This document shows, in pieces, positions 9,698 to 18,195 of a DNA stretch of 64,000 nt. The position numbers were made by a program, and so were the translations under genes. Each line of letters opens with the position of its first letter. Positions within the stretch are counted from its first letter, which is position 1. The notes under the pieces were generated by a model. That model did no database searches and was not told the DNA's origin. It worked only from the letters and a program-made list of their open reading frames with translations. This DNA comes from Micromonospora sp. CP22 (GTDB taxonomy: Bacteria > Actinomycetota > Actinomycetes > Mycobacteriales > Micromonosporaceae). The DNA lies in the NCBI RefSeq assembly GCF_009712475.1, contig NZ_VCJO01000006.1:1-64000 (forward strand). Reading direction: 5' to 3'.

Positions 9698-9812
9698 CGG
9701 TCGACCCCGGCGCACCGACGCCGGGCCGCCCGCAGCCGATATCGAGGAAATATGGGTCCCGCCCACAGACTGGCGGCAGCGGACCGAACTGCACCCCGTA
9801 GGAGGCGTTTCG

Positions 9813-10748
9813 ATGAGTGAGCGCGGCACCTGGCAGCCGTACGAGATCACACCCAGCAGCGCCGGAAGCGCTGCCACCGTCGACGGGCTGGTCGACCACC
9901 TGCGGGAGCTGGACCTCACGGAGCTGCTCACCGACAAGGGGGCGCTGGTGTTCCGTGGGTTCGGCGTCGAGCCGGGCGCCCTGGACCAGGTGATGGATCT
10001 GCTGCTGCCCAACCGACTCGCCTACGTGCACGGCAACTCGCCCCGCACCAAGGTCGGTCGCAACGTCTACACCTCGACCGAATACCCCGCGCAGTACACC
10101 ATCTCCATGCACAACGAGCTGTCGTACGCCGCACACTGGCCGTCCCGGCTGCTCTTCTACTGCCAGATCGCCGCGGAGACCGGCGGGGCCACCCCGGTCG
10201 TCGACGCCCGACTGTGGCTGGAGTCCCTGGACCCGGAGGTCCAGGCCGCCTTCGCCGGTGGCGTGCGATACCAGCAGAACCTCCACGACGGCATGGGGCT
10301 GGGCAAGAGTTGGCAGCAGACCTTCGAGACGGAGGACCGCGCGGAGGTCGAAGGGTTCCTCGCCGAGACCGGGGCGACCTGGGAGTGGACCGCCGACGGC
10401 CTGCGGATCAGCCACGTGCGCCCGGCCACCACCCGACACCCGGTGACCGGCGTCGAGGTGTGGTTCAACCAGAGCGACCAGTGGCACCCGGCGGCCCTGG
10501 ACGACGAGGTCGCCAAGGTCATGACCCAGATGATGACGCCGGACGAACTGCCGCAGTCGGTCACCTTCGCCGACGGCAGCCCGATCCCCGACGAGTACGT
10601 CCTCCAGGTCCGGGACCGTGGCCTGGAGGCCGCGATCGACGTGGACTGGCGGGTCGGTGACCTGCTGTTGATCGACAACGTGCTGGTGGCCCACGGCCGG
10701 CGTCCCTACACCGGGGACCGCCGGATCCTGGTCGCCATGTCGAACTGA
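9813..10748 (+). CDS. SyrP-like TauD/TfdA family Fe(II)/2-oxoglutarate-dependent hydroxylase
   Basis: This 311-residue non-haem iron dioxygenase shows the iron-binding facial triad: His and Glu in TISMHNELSY near residue 96, and the distal His in VAHGRRPYTGDRR near residue 293, followed by the Arg that binds 2-oxoglutarate. The fold and the YTSTEYPAQYTISMHNELSY stretch match the SyrP subgroup, which beta-hydroxylates Asp while it is tethered to an NRPS carrier domain. An Asn-like A2 pocket in the neighbouring NRPS fits a beta-hydroxy-Asn/Asp residue in the product; this link is inference. The start is set by the ATG after GGAGGCG at 9801-9807. The upstream 115 bases have no gene and may hold a promoter separating it from the coupled operon. 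Confidence 0.87.
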   Translation: MSERGTWQPYEITPSSAGSAATVDGLVDHLRELDLTELLTDKGALVFRGFGVEPGALDQVMDLLLPNRLAYVHGNSPRTKVGRNVYTSTEYPAQYTISMHNELSYAAHWPSRLLFYCQIAAETGGATPVVDARLWLESLDPEVQAAFAGGVRYQQNLHDGMGLGKSWQQTFETEDRAEVEGFLAETGATWEWTADGLRISHVRPATTRHPVTGVEVWFNQSDQWHPAALDDEVAKVMTQMMTPDELPQSVTFADGSPIPDEYVLQVRDRGLEAAIDVDWRVGDLLLIDNVLVAHGRRPYTGDRRILVAMSN

Positions 10749-10758
10749 CTGCGCAACG

Positions 10759-10821
10759 GCCCGCCGACCGGTCACCCGGACGCGTCCGCGACGGACACGC
10801 ACCGGGTGCCGGTGGCGGCCG
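10759..10821 (+). terminator. Large GC hairpin between the hydroxylase and the thioesterase
   Basis: ACCGGTCACCCGG (10768-10780) pairs with CCGGGTGCCGGT (10803-10814) with a one-base bulge. The stem is extended outwards by GGCCCGCC/GGCGGCC (one bulge) and inwards by a second small stem. There is no T-tract. It ends three bases before the thioesterase ribosome binding site, so it could attenuate transcription or translation rather than fully terminate. Confidence 0.5.
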
Positions 10822-10836
10822 AGGAGAGAGGTCGAG

Positions 10837-11586
10837 ATGAACGGGGCCGAGTCGCCCGGCCGGTGGCTACGGACCTTCCGCCGGACCGAGCAGTCCGACC
10901 TGCGGTTGGTCTGCTTCCCGCACGCCGGAGGGAACGCCAACGTGTACCAGCCGTGGGCGCGGCTGCTGCCGGACGCCACCGACCTGCTGGCGGTCTGCTA
11001 CCCCGGGCGGCAGGACCGGCTGCTGGAACCGTGCGTGGACCGGATGGACGTCCTCGCCGACCAGATCAGCGACGTGCTCGTGCCCTACCTGGACCGGCCA
11101 CTCGCGTTCTTCGGACACAGCATGGGCGCCTCGGTGGCGTACGAGGTGACGCTGCGGCTGGAGTCCCGCTACGGATTCACCCCGGGCGTGCTCTTCGTCT
11201 CCGGCCACAGCGCGCCACACATCTCCCAGGTCGAACTCGACCCGGACCTGGCCGACGACGAATACCTGCTCAACCGCATCGGCGCCCTCGGCGAGGTGGA
11301 CCCGGCCATGCTGCGGTCAGCCAAACTGCGCGAGCTGATCATGCCCGCCCTCCGGGCGGACCTGCGAATGCTCTACCGCTACCTGCCACGCGAACCGGCC
11401 AAGGTGCACGCCCCGATCGTCGGCTACCTGGGCACCGACGACCCGACCTGCACGGAGACGACGGTGAACGCCTGGGCGGAACTGACCATCGGCGGTTTCA
11501 CGTCCACCACGTTCCCCGGCGACCACTTCTACCTGGTGCCGCAGTACGAACAGGTGGTCGCCGCGGTGACCGCGCGGCTGGGCTGA
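10837..11586 (+). CDS. Type II thioesterase of the NRPS cluster
   Basis: This 249-residue alpha/beta-hydrolase belongs to the GrsT/RifR-type editing thioesterase family, which removes wrongly primed or stalled acyl groups from carrier domains. The N-terminal CFPHAGG motif, the nucleophile elbow GHSMGA near residue 91, an Asp in YLGTDDPT near residue 207 and a late His in GDHFYL near residue 229 give a complete Ser-Asp-His triad. The length is normal for the family. Translation starts at ATG after GGAGAGAGG. It is the last gene of the cluster on this strand and converges with NAD kinase 17 bases later. Its presence next to an NRPS that has its own fused release domain supports a proofreading role. 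Confidence 0.9.
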   Translation: MNGAESPGRWLRTFRRTEQSDLRLVCFPHAGGNANVYQPWARLLPDATDLLAVCYPGRQDRLLEPCVDRMDVLADQISDVLVPYLDRPLAFFGHSMGASVAYEVTLRLESRYGFTPGVLFVSGHSAPHISQVELDPDLADDEYLLNRIGALGEVDPAMLRSAKLRELIMPALRADLRMLYRYLPREPAKVHAPIVGYLGTDDPTCTETTVNAWAELTIGGFTSTTFPGDHFYLVPQYEQVVAAVTARLG

Positions 11587-11603
11587 CCGCGGCGCGTCCG
11601 GCC

Positions 11604-12533
11604 CTAACGCGGTGGTGGCAGTTCGCGGCGATCGAACTGTCGGCGTAGATTCTCGGGAAGCAACTCGCGGAGCTGCTCCGGCAACAACGGCAGGTCGAGC
11701 AGGCTCAGCTTGAGCTGGCTGCGTTGCTGGTAGCGGCGCGGGTCGAGGCGGACCACCAGACCCGCGTCGGGGCGGTAGCGGATGTGCACCGTACCCTCCG
11801 TCGACCCGTCCCGGATGACCAGACCGTCCGCCTCCACGGCGACCGGCCCGGACCCGGGACGCAACTCCAGGTGCACCTTCTCCTCGCCGGAGAGCACCAC
11901 CGACCGGGAGATGCCCGACATCGGCGCGCTCGGCGTGAGCACGACCGCCTGCGTCGCCGGGGAGACCAACGGCCCGCCCGCAGCGTAACTGTAGGCGGTC
12001 GACCCGGACGGAGTGCTCACCACCAGCGCGTCACAGCGGTAGTAGCCGTACCGCTGCCCGTCGACCGCCAGGGTCGCGTTGACGAAACTCTGACCCGGGC
12101 GGCGGACCAGCGCGATGTCGTTGAAGGCGACCACGTCGTCGCCGCACACGTCGCAGGCCAGGCAGCTGTGCGACTCGACGGTGTACGCGCCGGCCAGCAG
12201 CCGGTCCAGCGCCGCCGGCAGCTCCGGCGGCTCCACCTCCACCAGGAAACCCAACCTGCCCAGATGGATGCCGAGCACCGGCTTCGGATCATTGACGGCC
12301 GCCCGCAACGCGCCCAGCATCGTGCCGTCCCCGCCGATGCTGACCAGCACGTCCGACCCGGCGGCCAGCTGCTCCTGCGGCACCGGGCGAACCGACTCGG
12401 GTACCCGCTGCCGGTCCTGCGCCCGCACCGTCAGGGTCACCTCGTGCCGCGCGGCCCAGGCGGCGATGGTGTCCACCACCGGCGACACGTCCCGGGTGGG
12501 ATGGAGCACCAACCCGAGCCGAATCCGGTCCAT
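11604..12533 (-). CDS. nadK: NAD(+)/NADH kinase
   Basis: This 309-residue cytoplasmic kinase phosphorylates NAD to NADP. The diagnostic GGDGT motif is at residues 67-71 within VLVSIGGDGTMLGALRA, the NE/D-type motif reads AFNDIALVRR, and the substrate-binding segment reads STPSGSTAYSYAAGG. Length is usual for actinobacterial enzymes. The ATG is preceded by GGGGGT. It is not linked to the adjacent biosynthetic cluster by strand and is probably monocistronic housekeeping. The C-terminus continues about 40 residues past the conserved core with a basic, proline-rich tail. Confidence 0.93.
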   Translation of the reverse strand: MDRIRLGLVLHPTRDVSPVVDTIAAWAARHEVTLTVRAQDRQRVPESVRPVPQEQLAAGSDVLVSIGGDGTMLGALRAAVNDPKPVLGIHLGRLGFLVEVEPPELPAALDRLLAGAYTVESHSCLACDVCGDDVVAFNDIALVRRPGQSFVNATLAVDGQRYGYYRCDALVVSTPSGSTAYSYAAGGPLVSPATQAVVLTPSAPMSGISRSVVLSGEEKVHLELRPGSGPVAVEADGLVIRDGSTEGTVHIRYRPDAGLVVRLDPRRYQQRSQLKLSLLDLPLLPEQLRELLPENLRRQFDRRELPPPR

Positions 12534-12582
12534 ACCCCCAGCTCATCACAACCCGGCGCAGCTACCCGCCGGTACGCGGCAA

Positions 12583-12615
12583 GGCGCGCCGACGGCGGGA
12601 AACCGTCGGCGCGCC
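12583..12615 (-). terminator. Hairpin terminator downstream of the M14 carboxypeptidase gene
   Basis: GGCGCGCCGACGG (12583-12595) and CCGTCGGCGCGCC (12603-12615) form a perfect 13-bp stem with a seven-base loop, 13 bases past the M14 stop (minus strand). There is no long T-tract, as is common in high-GC actinobacteria. Confidence 0.7.
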
Positions 12616-12627
12616 CGTCGCGCCGCG

Positions 12628-15600
12628 CTACCGGCGCGGTCGGCCCGTCAGATGGGTCAGCGACCGGGCGACCAGCTCGTCGCGCGCCGCCGGAGCCAAC
12701 CCCTCCAGCCCGAAGCCCAGGTAGACGGTGTCCGAGGTGACCACCACGGAACCCTCCTCGAACGCCTGCTGGCTCCGCGACCAGTCGTTGGCCCCCGGAG
12801 CGGACCCGGGCGGCGGACCGGCCACCGTCCAACCCCCGAAGTCCGTCTCGAACGACGTCTCGGCGACGGTGACCCCGTCCACCACGACCCGCGTGTCGTC
12901 GACGAACAAGCCGAGGTTCTGGGTGGCCCAGTCGGTGGCGTAGGTGATCGACACCTCCACCTGCCGGCCCGCGTACCCGGACAGGTCGGCCACGAACTCC
13001 TTCCACCCGTTGGAACTGCCGGTCGCCGCGTGCCACTGCCCGGTGCTGCCGGTCGGCGAGCAGTCCGCACCCTGGTAGTGGGCGAGGAACGGGTGGATCT
13101 GCTGCACCCAACCGGAGGTGCAGCTGTTCCCGGTCTGCTGAGTGGTCAGACCCCCGGCGTCCGGCAGCGTGGTCCAGTCGTCGGTGCCGACCTCACGAGC
13201 CTCGACGAACATGAAGTCCCAGTCCGTCTCGATGTCGAACGAGGTGTAGAAGCGCAACTCGCCGCTGCTCGCCCCGGTCAGGTCCACCGTCCGGGACAGC
13301 CGCTTGTAGGACTCGTCGGACTGACCGCTGAACGCGTACCAACCACCCGTACGAGGATCGAACGGCGCCCCACCCGGCCGCTCCCAACCCACCGGAGCGG
13401 AACTGGCGAACTGCGGGAACTGCTCCGGCGGCAGGAACCCCGACGTGGTCAGGAACGACGCCGAGTGGTCCTGGTTGCCCGCCGAGCCCTCGGCGTTGAG
13501 CGCCCCGGAGAAGCCGGCGAACGCCCCGGCGTCGCCCCGGACCGGGTACGGCTGCCCCTCCGGCGAGGTGCCGCCGTCGCTGACATAGGTGTACGCACCC
13601 AGCCAGTACTGCTGGAAGTCGTTCAGCAACGGCAGACAGGTCGGGTCGGCGGCGTCCGTACACTCCGGCGGCGCGTCCGGCTGGTAGCCGTACAGACCGT
13701 CGGACGCCTGGGCGTAGAGCGCGTACTTGCCGCTGACCAGCAGCTTGCCGCCCTCGTTGAGGTAGTCCCGGACGGACAGCTCGATATCGATCGCGGCCTT
13801 CGCCGCAGTGCCCGGCACCTGCCCCTCGGAGCGCAGGATGATGTCGTCGCCGGTCTCCCAGACCACCGCCTGGTAGTGCGACAGCACACCCAGGTGGTGC
13901 GGGGCGGTACGCCCCATCACGTCGAAGTCGTAGACGTCGCTGCTGCGCCCGGCCGCCTTCAACGAGGCGGCGATCTCGTCGGCGTACCTCGCGGTGGTGG
14001 TGTCCTGGGTCGGGCTCAGACCCGTCACGTCCTCCACCGCCAGCACCAGCACGTCCCCGCCGATGTCGTGATGCACCCGGTAGGTGAACCGCTCGCTGCT
14101 GATCTTGCCCCGACCCGGCTTGTTCGCGGTGAACCACACCTGCACCCGGTCACCCGGGCGGGTACCGGTGACCGTGCCGCGCAGTTCGGCGTAGTAGTCG
14201 TTGTGGGTGTCGCCGTAGCGTTCACCACCGCGCCACTCGCGGACCGTGGCGGACTTCGCCTTGCCCCCGTTGACCGTCCAGTTCAGCTTCACGTTCTTCA
14301 ACGACCGCCGGGTGATCGCCGCGACCTGCTGGGTCCGGCCGTACGACACGTCGAAGGCGTCCACCACGAAGTCCGGCGTGCTGCGCCCGACCACCGACAC
14401 CGGATCGTCCGGCTGCTGCGCCGACTTCGCCACCGCCAGCGCGAACGGGATGTTCTTCGCCACCTCCGCGGCGATCAACCTCTCGTCGTCCGGGAAGGTG
14501 AAGATGCTGACGCAGTCCTCCGGACGCCACTGGTCGTCCGGATCCGAGGCGGCGGCCGTCTGGCAGGTCGACATCTCCGGGGTGAAGCCCAACGTGCCGT
14601 AGCGCACCGTGGCGTGGCTGTCGGTGTCACCGTTGGTGGTGTACAACTCGGCGGAGATGTCCGGGTCGTACCCGGGAATCGCCGGGTTGGCGTCGTCACC
14701 GGCCAACGCCTCGTAGATCACGTCGTCCGGGGTGGGCGTGGCCACCTGCCAACCGACCCCGTAGAGCAGCAACTGCGCCGCCGAGTGGTAGTTGACGAAG
14801 AACGTGAACTTGATCCGCTTGAACAGCGCGTCCAGCGCCTTCGTCTCCGGCTCGGAGTTGGGGCTCGGGCCCCGGTAGGTCTCGCTGGTCGGGTTCGGCG
14901 AGGAACCCTCGTTGTCGTAGCCCCACTTGTAGCTGAAGTTGCGGTTCAGGTCGACGCCGTCGACGCCGGTGATCTGGCCGTCGCCGTCGTTGTCGCGCAG
15001 GTTCTTGCGCCACAGCCGGTTGCCGGGCGTGAAGGTGTGGTCGTAGCCGTCGGGGTTGAGCACCGGAATGAACCACAGCTCGGTGGTGTCCACCAGCCGG
15101 GTGATCTCCCGGTCGGAGCCGTACCGGGTCAGCACGTGGTGCATCAGCCGACGGGTCATCTCCGGCGTGATCCACTCCCGGGCGTGCTGGGAACCCCCGT
15201 AGAGCACCGCCGGTCGCTTACCGTCCTTCGTGGTCTTCGCGTTCTTGGTGACCTTGATCGCGAGGATCGGCTTGCCCTGGTGGGTCCGACCGATGGTCTC
15301 CACCTTGGTCAGCTTCGGATAACGGGCCGCCGTCGCGTTGATCTCGTCGCGGATGCCGCCCGGCTCGCTGTACGACCGGAAGGCCCGCCAACCCGCTGCG
15401 GTCTGCTCCCGCAGCACCTGCGAGGCATCCTTACCGCGTACCTTCTTGACCTTGAGGTTGACGCCCTTGCGCGCCAGCCGGTCCGCCTGCCCCCGACTCA
15501 GCACCGTCTCGATCTCAGTCCGGCCCGCCCGGTCCGGCTTCGCGCCGTGCCCGATATCGACACCGGCCTCCCGCAACTGGTGCAACTGTGCCGGGTCGAC

Positions 15601-15732
15601 CGTGCCGACGTACACCTCCAGACCGTCGCGACCGCCCGGGTCCGACGGCGGCCGTGCGCTCGCCGGTGCGGTCAGCACCAGCGCACCGACCAGAGTGAAC
15701 ACGCCGGCGATCGCCAGCGGTGTGCGCCTCAT
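12628..15732 (-). CDS. Secreted M14-family zinc carboxypeptidase with C-terminal adhesion-like domains
   Basis: This is a 1034-residue exported metallopeptidase. The N-terminus is a signal peptide (residues 1-26, ending near ASA). The zinc site is HARE (His183, Glu186) plus His316 in NYHSAAQL, and the catalytic Glu386 lies in GFTPEMST, giving the complete carboxypeptidase A-type set. Residues around 145-410 form the peptidase. The long remainder (about 430-1034) carries beta-rich segments, one with the look of the immune-inhibitor-A/MAM-like fold (GELRFYTSFDIETDWDFMFVEA), probably for substrate or wall binding. The start ATG is preceded by AAGGGGG. It stands alone between two terminators. Expected role: extracellular protein degradation for nutrition. 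Confidence 0.92.
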   Translation of the reverse strand: MRRTPLAIAGVFTLVGALVLTAPASARPPSDPGGRDGLEVYVGTVDPAQLHQLREAGVDIGHGAKPDRAGRTEIETVLSRGQADRLARKGVNLKVKKVRGKDASQVLREQTAAGWRAFRSYSEPGGIRDEINATAARYPKLTKVETIGRTHQGKPILAIKVTKNAKTTKDGKRPAVLYGGSQHAREWITPEMTRRLMHHVLTRYGSDREITRLVDTTELWFIPVLNPDGYDHTFTPGNRLWRKNLRDNDGDGQITGVDGVDLNRNFSYKWGYDNEGSSPNPTSETYRGPSPNSEPETKALDALFKRIKFTFFVNYHSAAQLLLYGVGWQVATPTPDDVIYEALAGDDANPAIPGYDPDISAELYTTNGDTDSHATVRYGTLGFTPEMSTCQTAAASDPDDQWRPEDCVSIFTFPDDERLIAAEVAKNIPFALAVAKSAQQPDDPVSVVGRSTPDFVVDAFDVSYGRTQQVAAITRRSLKNVKLNWTVNGGKAKSATVREWRGGERYGDTHNDYYAELRGTVTGTRPGDRVQVWFTANKPGRGKISSERFTYRVHHDIGGDVLVLAVEDVTGLSPTQDTTTARYADEIAASLKAAGRSSDVYDFDVMGRTAPHHLGVLSHYQAVVWETGDDIILRSEGQVPGTAAKAAIDIELSVRDYLNEGGKLLVSGKYALYAQASDGLYGYQPDAPPECTDAADPTCLPLLNDFQQYWLGAYTYVSDGGTSPEGQPYPVRGDAGAFAGFSGALNAEGSAGNQDHSASFLTTSGFLPPEQFPQFASSAPVGWERPGGAPFDPRTGGWYAFSGQSDESYKRLSRTVDLTGASSGELRFYTSFDIETDWDFMFVEAREVGTDDWTTLPDAGGLTTQQTGNSCTSGWVQQIHPFLAHYQGADCSPTGSTGQWHAATGSSNGWKEFVADLSGYAGRQVEVSITYATDWATQNLGLFVDDTRVVVDGVTVAETSFETDFGGWTVAGPPPGSAPGANDWSRSQQAFEEGSVVVTSDTVYLGFGLEGLAPAARDELVARSLTHLTGRPRR

Positions 15733-16025
15733 CGCGCCCCCTTGGGATGAAAGGACTACTGGGCGCGAGCCTCGCGGGGCGTGCGAAAGGTGTCAATAGA
15801 TCGATCATGTTCATGTCAGGGGACGCCCGGGACGCTACTCGGCGTTCGGCGGTGCCCATCGGCGTGCTCCGTGGTCGCGGCGCTGACGCGGAGCCCGCAG
15901 CCCGCCGCTTCAAGCAGCCTGTGCTCGAAGCGGCGGAACAGCCGATCACGGTCGAATTGGACCTCGGCCACACGCACGGCAGCCCACCGGTGGCGACGCG
16001 CGCGTCCTGGCGTCGTGGCCCGTGG
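15733..16025. other. Non-coding interval between the M14 gene and the glycan locus
   Basis: This 293-base gap must hold the promoter of the M14 gene and the terminator of the glycan operon, both on the minus strand. A strong hairpin lies at 15902-15936. The AT-richer stretch near 15790-15825 is the likeliest promoter area, but no confident -35/-10 pair was identified. Confidence 0.5.
15902..15936 (-). terminator. Hairpin terminator at the end of the glycan operon
   Basis: CCGCCGCTTC (15902-15911) pairs perfectly with GAAGCGGCGG (15927-15936), with an extra AGCA/TGCT pair inside the loop. It lies about 90 bases beyond the stop of the 4,6-dehydratase gene, in the direction of transcription. 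Confidence 0.6.
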
Positions 16026-17900
16026 TCAGCGGGCGAGCGGTATACCCGCCTTCTGGTTGAGCGCTGTGTTGCGGTGCATGCCGCAGAGGCGGGCGAGTTG
16101 GTCGATGATCTTGGCGGGGTCGTCGAACGGGTCCAGTCCGCTGACCTCAAGAGGGTCCAGGACGGGCACCTTGACGTGCGAGATCAGCGGATGCAACGGG
16201 CGGTGGTCGGACTCGCCGCTACCCAGCAGGTCCTCGTGCAGCTTCTCACCCGGTCGCAGACCGGTGTAGACGATCTCGACGGGGCTGGCGGCCTGCTCGA
16301 TCATCCGACGGGCGATGTCGTCGATGCGCACCGGTTCACCCATGTCCAGCACCAGGGCTTCGCCGTCGCGACCGATGTTCGCTGCCTGAAGGACCAGGTG
16401 GACGGCCTCCTGCACCGTCATCAGATACCGGGTCACGTCAGGGTGGGTGACGGTCAGCGGCTGCCCCGACTCGATCTGTCGTTGGAAGGCGGTCACGACC
16501 GAGCCGCGACTGCTCAACACGTTGCCGAACCGGACGCTGAGGAAGGTGCCCGGGTAGTTCGCCGCCGTGTGCGCGGTCAACATCTCGGTGATCCGCTTCG
16601 AGTAGCCCAGCACGCTGATCGGGTCGGCGGCCTTGTCGGTGGAGATGTTCACGAACCGGGCCACGTCCCGGCAGGCGTCCAGCACGGTGAGGGTGCCCCA
16701 GACATTGGTCTTGACCGCCTCACCCGGGTAACGCTCCAGCAGCGTCAGGTGCTTGAGGGCCGCAGCATGAAAGACGATCTCAGGGCGGCGTTGCCGCATG
16801 ATCCGTCGAACACCTTCGTCGTCGCGTAGGTCGGCGAGGATCAGCTCGGGGCCGTCCAACAGTGCCCGACCGGTGAGCGACATCTGAAGGCCGTGCAAGG
16901 CCGACTCGTCGCGGTCCAGCATCATCAGCTCACCGGGGTTGGCCCGCATGATCTGGCGGCACAACTCCGAGCCGATCGAGCCGCCCGCGCCGGTGACCAG
17001 GACCCGCCGACCGGTGAGCACGTTGTCGTCGAGGGTGAGGTCGCAGACGACCTGGCGTCGACCGAGTAGGTCACTGATCTGGACATCGCGTACGTCCCGG
17101 ACGGTGATGCGGTGGTCCACCAACTCCCGAACGGGTGGGAGGACCTTGAACGAGGCGCCCGCGTTCAGGGTCGCCTCGCGGATCTGACGGATCAGTGTCG
17201 CCTCTGCGTTGGCCACCGAGAAGATCAGGGCGGTGGCACCGGTGCGGCGGATCGCGGTGGACACGTCATGTCGGCCGCCCAGCACCCGGACGCCGGCGAT
17301 GCGCAGGTCCCGCTTGTCTGGGTCGTCATCGAGCGCCCCGACGGGCAGGTAGCGGCCCTTCGGGTCGCTGAGCATCGCCCGGATCAGCCCTTGCCCCGCC
17401 TCACCCAGGCCGAACAGCAGGACGGGCGCGGCCGAACGGACGTTCGGGCGCATGGCGCGGTCGCGCCGGTGGCGGTGGAGTAGCCGCAAGCTCAGCATCG
17501 ACAGCAACGCCAGCGCTCCGCCGACCAGTGGTGTGCTGGCCGGGACCGGCCGGTCGGCGAATGCGAGGAGGGCGATCAGTGCGATGACGGCGGTGCTGGC
17601 CGTGGTGCCAGCCAGACCCCGTACCTCCTCCACACTGCCCAGCGGATGACGGCCGTAGTAGATGCGGCGGAGCACTCCGATTCCGACATGCAGCCCGGCG
17701 GCGACGGCGCCGAGTCCGGCGGCGGCGAGCACCTGACCGGTGGTGAGGTCGAGTTCGTACCGGGCCCACCCGGCGACGGCGAACCCGCCGATCCAGGCGA
17801 GTACGTCGGTGACCAGGAAGGTTGCGGTACGGCGATGCGCCCGCGCTCGCCCCGCGGTCGTTGCTTGCATTGGCTGGTCGCGCTGTGCTTCCGGCGGCAT
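16026..17900 (-). CDS. Membrane-anchored nucleotide-sugar 4,6-dehydratase/epimerase (CapD/WbpM/PglF-like)
   Basis: This 624-residue enzyme has four N-terminal membrane segments (about 25-150), a CoA-binding-like Rossmann region (about 150-270) and a C-terminal short-chain dehydrogenase domain starting at TGAGGSIGSEL (about 305). The family converts UDP-GlcNAc-type substrates to 4-keto-6-deoxy sugars. The catalytic region reads STDKAADPISVLGYSKR: the YxxxK lysine is kept, while the tyrosine position is Leu, comparable to the Met seen in WbpM/PglF. The ATG at 17900 follows GGGAG with good spacing; an upstream in-frame extension lacks a ribosome binding site. It is the last gene of the locus and pairs functionally with the DegT/PglE-like aminotransferase at 27222-28394. 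Confidence 0.9.
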   Translation of the reverse strand: MPPEAQRDQPMQATTAGRARAHRRTATFLVTDVLAWIGGFAVAGWARYELDLTTGQVLAAAGLGAVAAGLHVGIGVLRRIYYGRHPLGSVEEVRGLAGTTASTAVIALIALLAFADRPVPASTPLVGGALALLSMLSLRLLHRHRRDRAMRPNVRSAAPVLLFGLGEAGQGLIRAMLSDPKGRYLPVGALDDDPDKRDLRIAGVRVLGGRHDVSTAIRRTGATALIFSVANAEATLIRQIREATLNAGASFKVLPPVRELVDHRITVRDVRDVQISDLLGRRQVVCDLTLDDNVLTGRRVLVTGAGGSIGSELCRQIMRANPGELMMLDRDESALHGLQMSLTGRALLDGPELILADLRDDEGVRRIMRQRRPEIVFHAAALKHLTLLERYPGEAVKTNVWGTLTVLDACRDVARFVNISTDKAADPISVLGYSKRITEMLTAHTAANYPGTFLSVRFGNVLSSRGSVVTAFQRQIESGQPLTVTHPDVTRYLMTVQEAVHLVLQAANIGRDGEALVLDMGEPVRIDDIARRMIEQAASPVEIVYTGLRPGEKLHEDLLGSGESDHRPLHPLISHVKVPVLDPLEVSGLDPFDDPAKIIDQLARLCGMHRNTALNQKAGIPLAR

Positions 17901-18195
17901 ATGGAATCTCCCTGTCCCGTCCGTAGCCGACGTGACCCACGGCAGGTCAGGGGCCACGTACGTCCCCTACCTGCTTAGCGGACCGGGGGAGGTTTGCCCC
18001 GGCTTTCACATTTTTGTGGCTGACTGTCTGATTCGACAGCGTAGGTAGGGTCAGCGCCTTCCGCCGGATCAGCGCGGCAGCGCCCACCTGCGGCTGCGCA
18101 GCCGTCGTCCCGGTAGCGGCAGGCGGCCCTGGGCGGAAATGCCTACGGCCGGCCGAACTTGGGCGAGGCGGTGGGGGTGGTTGTCTTACCCACGC
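17901..18195. other. Non-coding interval between the glycosyltransferase and the 4,6-dehydratase
   Basis: This 295-base gap is the largest inside the glycan locus and could hold a separate minus-strand promoter for the dehydratase. It contains a short CTGTC/GACAG palindrome (near 18026-18041) in an AT-richer patch. No gene or strong hairpin was seen. Confidence 0.4.

Noticed and set aside
12115..15750. 1211-codon open frame on the + strand
   Set aside because: It is antisense to the M14 carboxypeptidase and the start of NAD kinase, has no domain or ribosome binding site, and is the usual high-GC shadow of a real gene.
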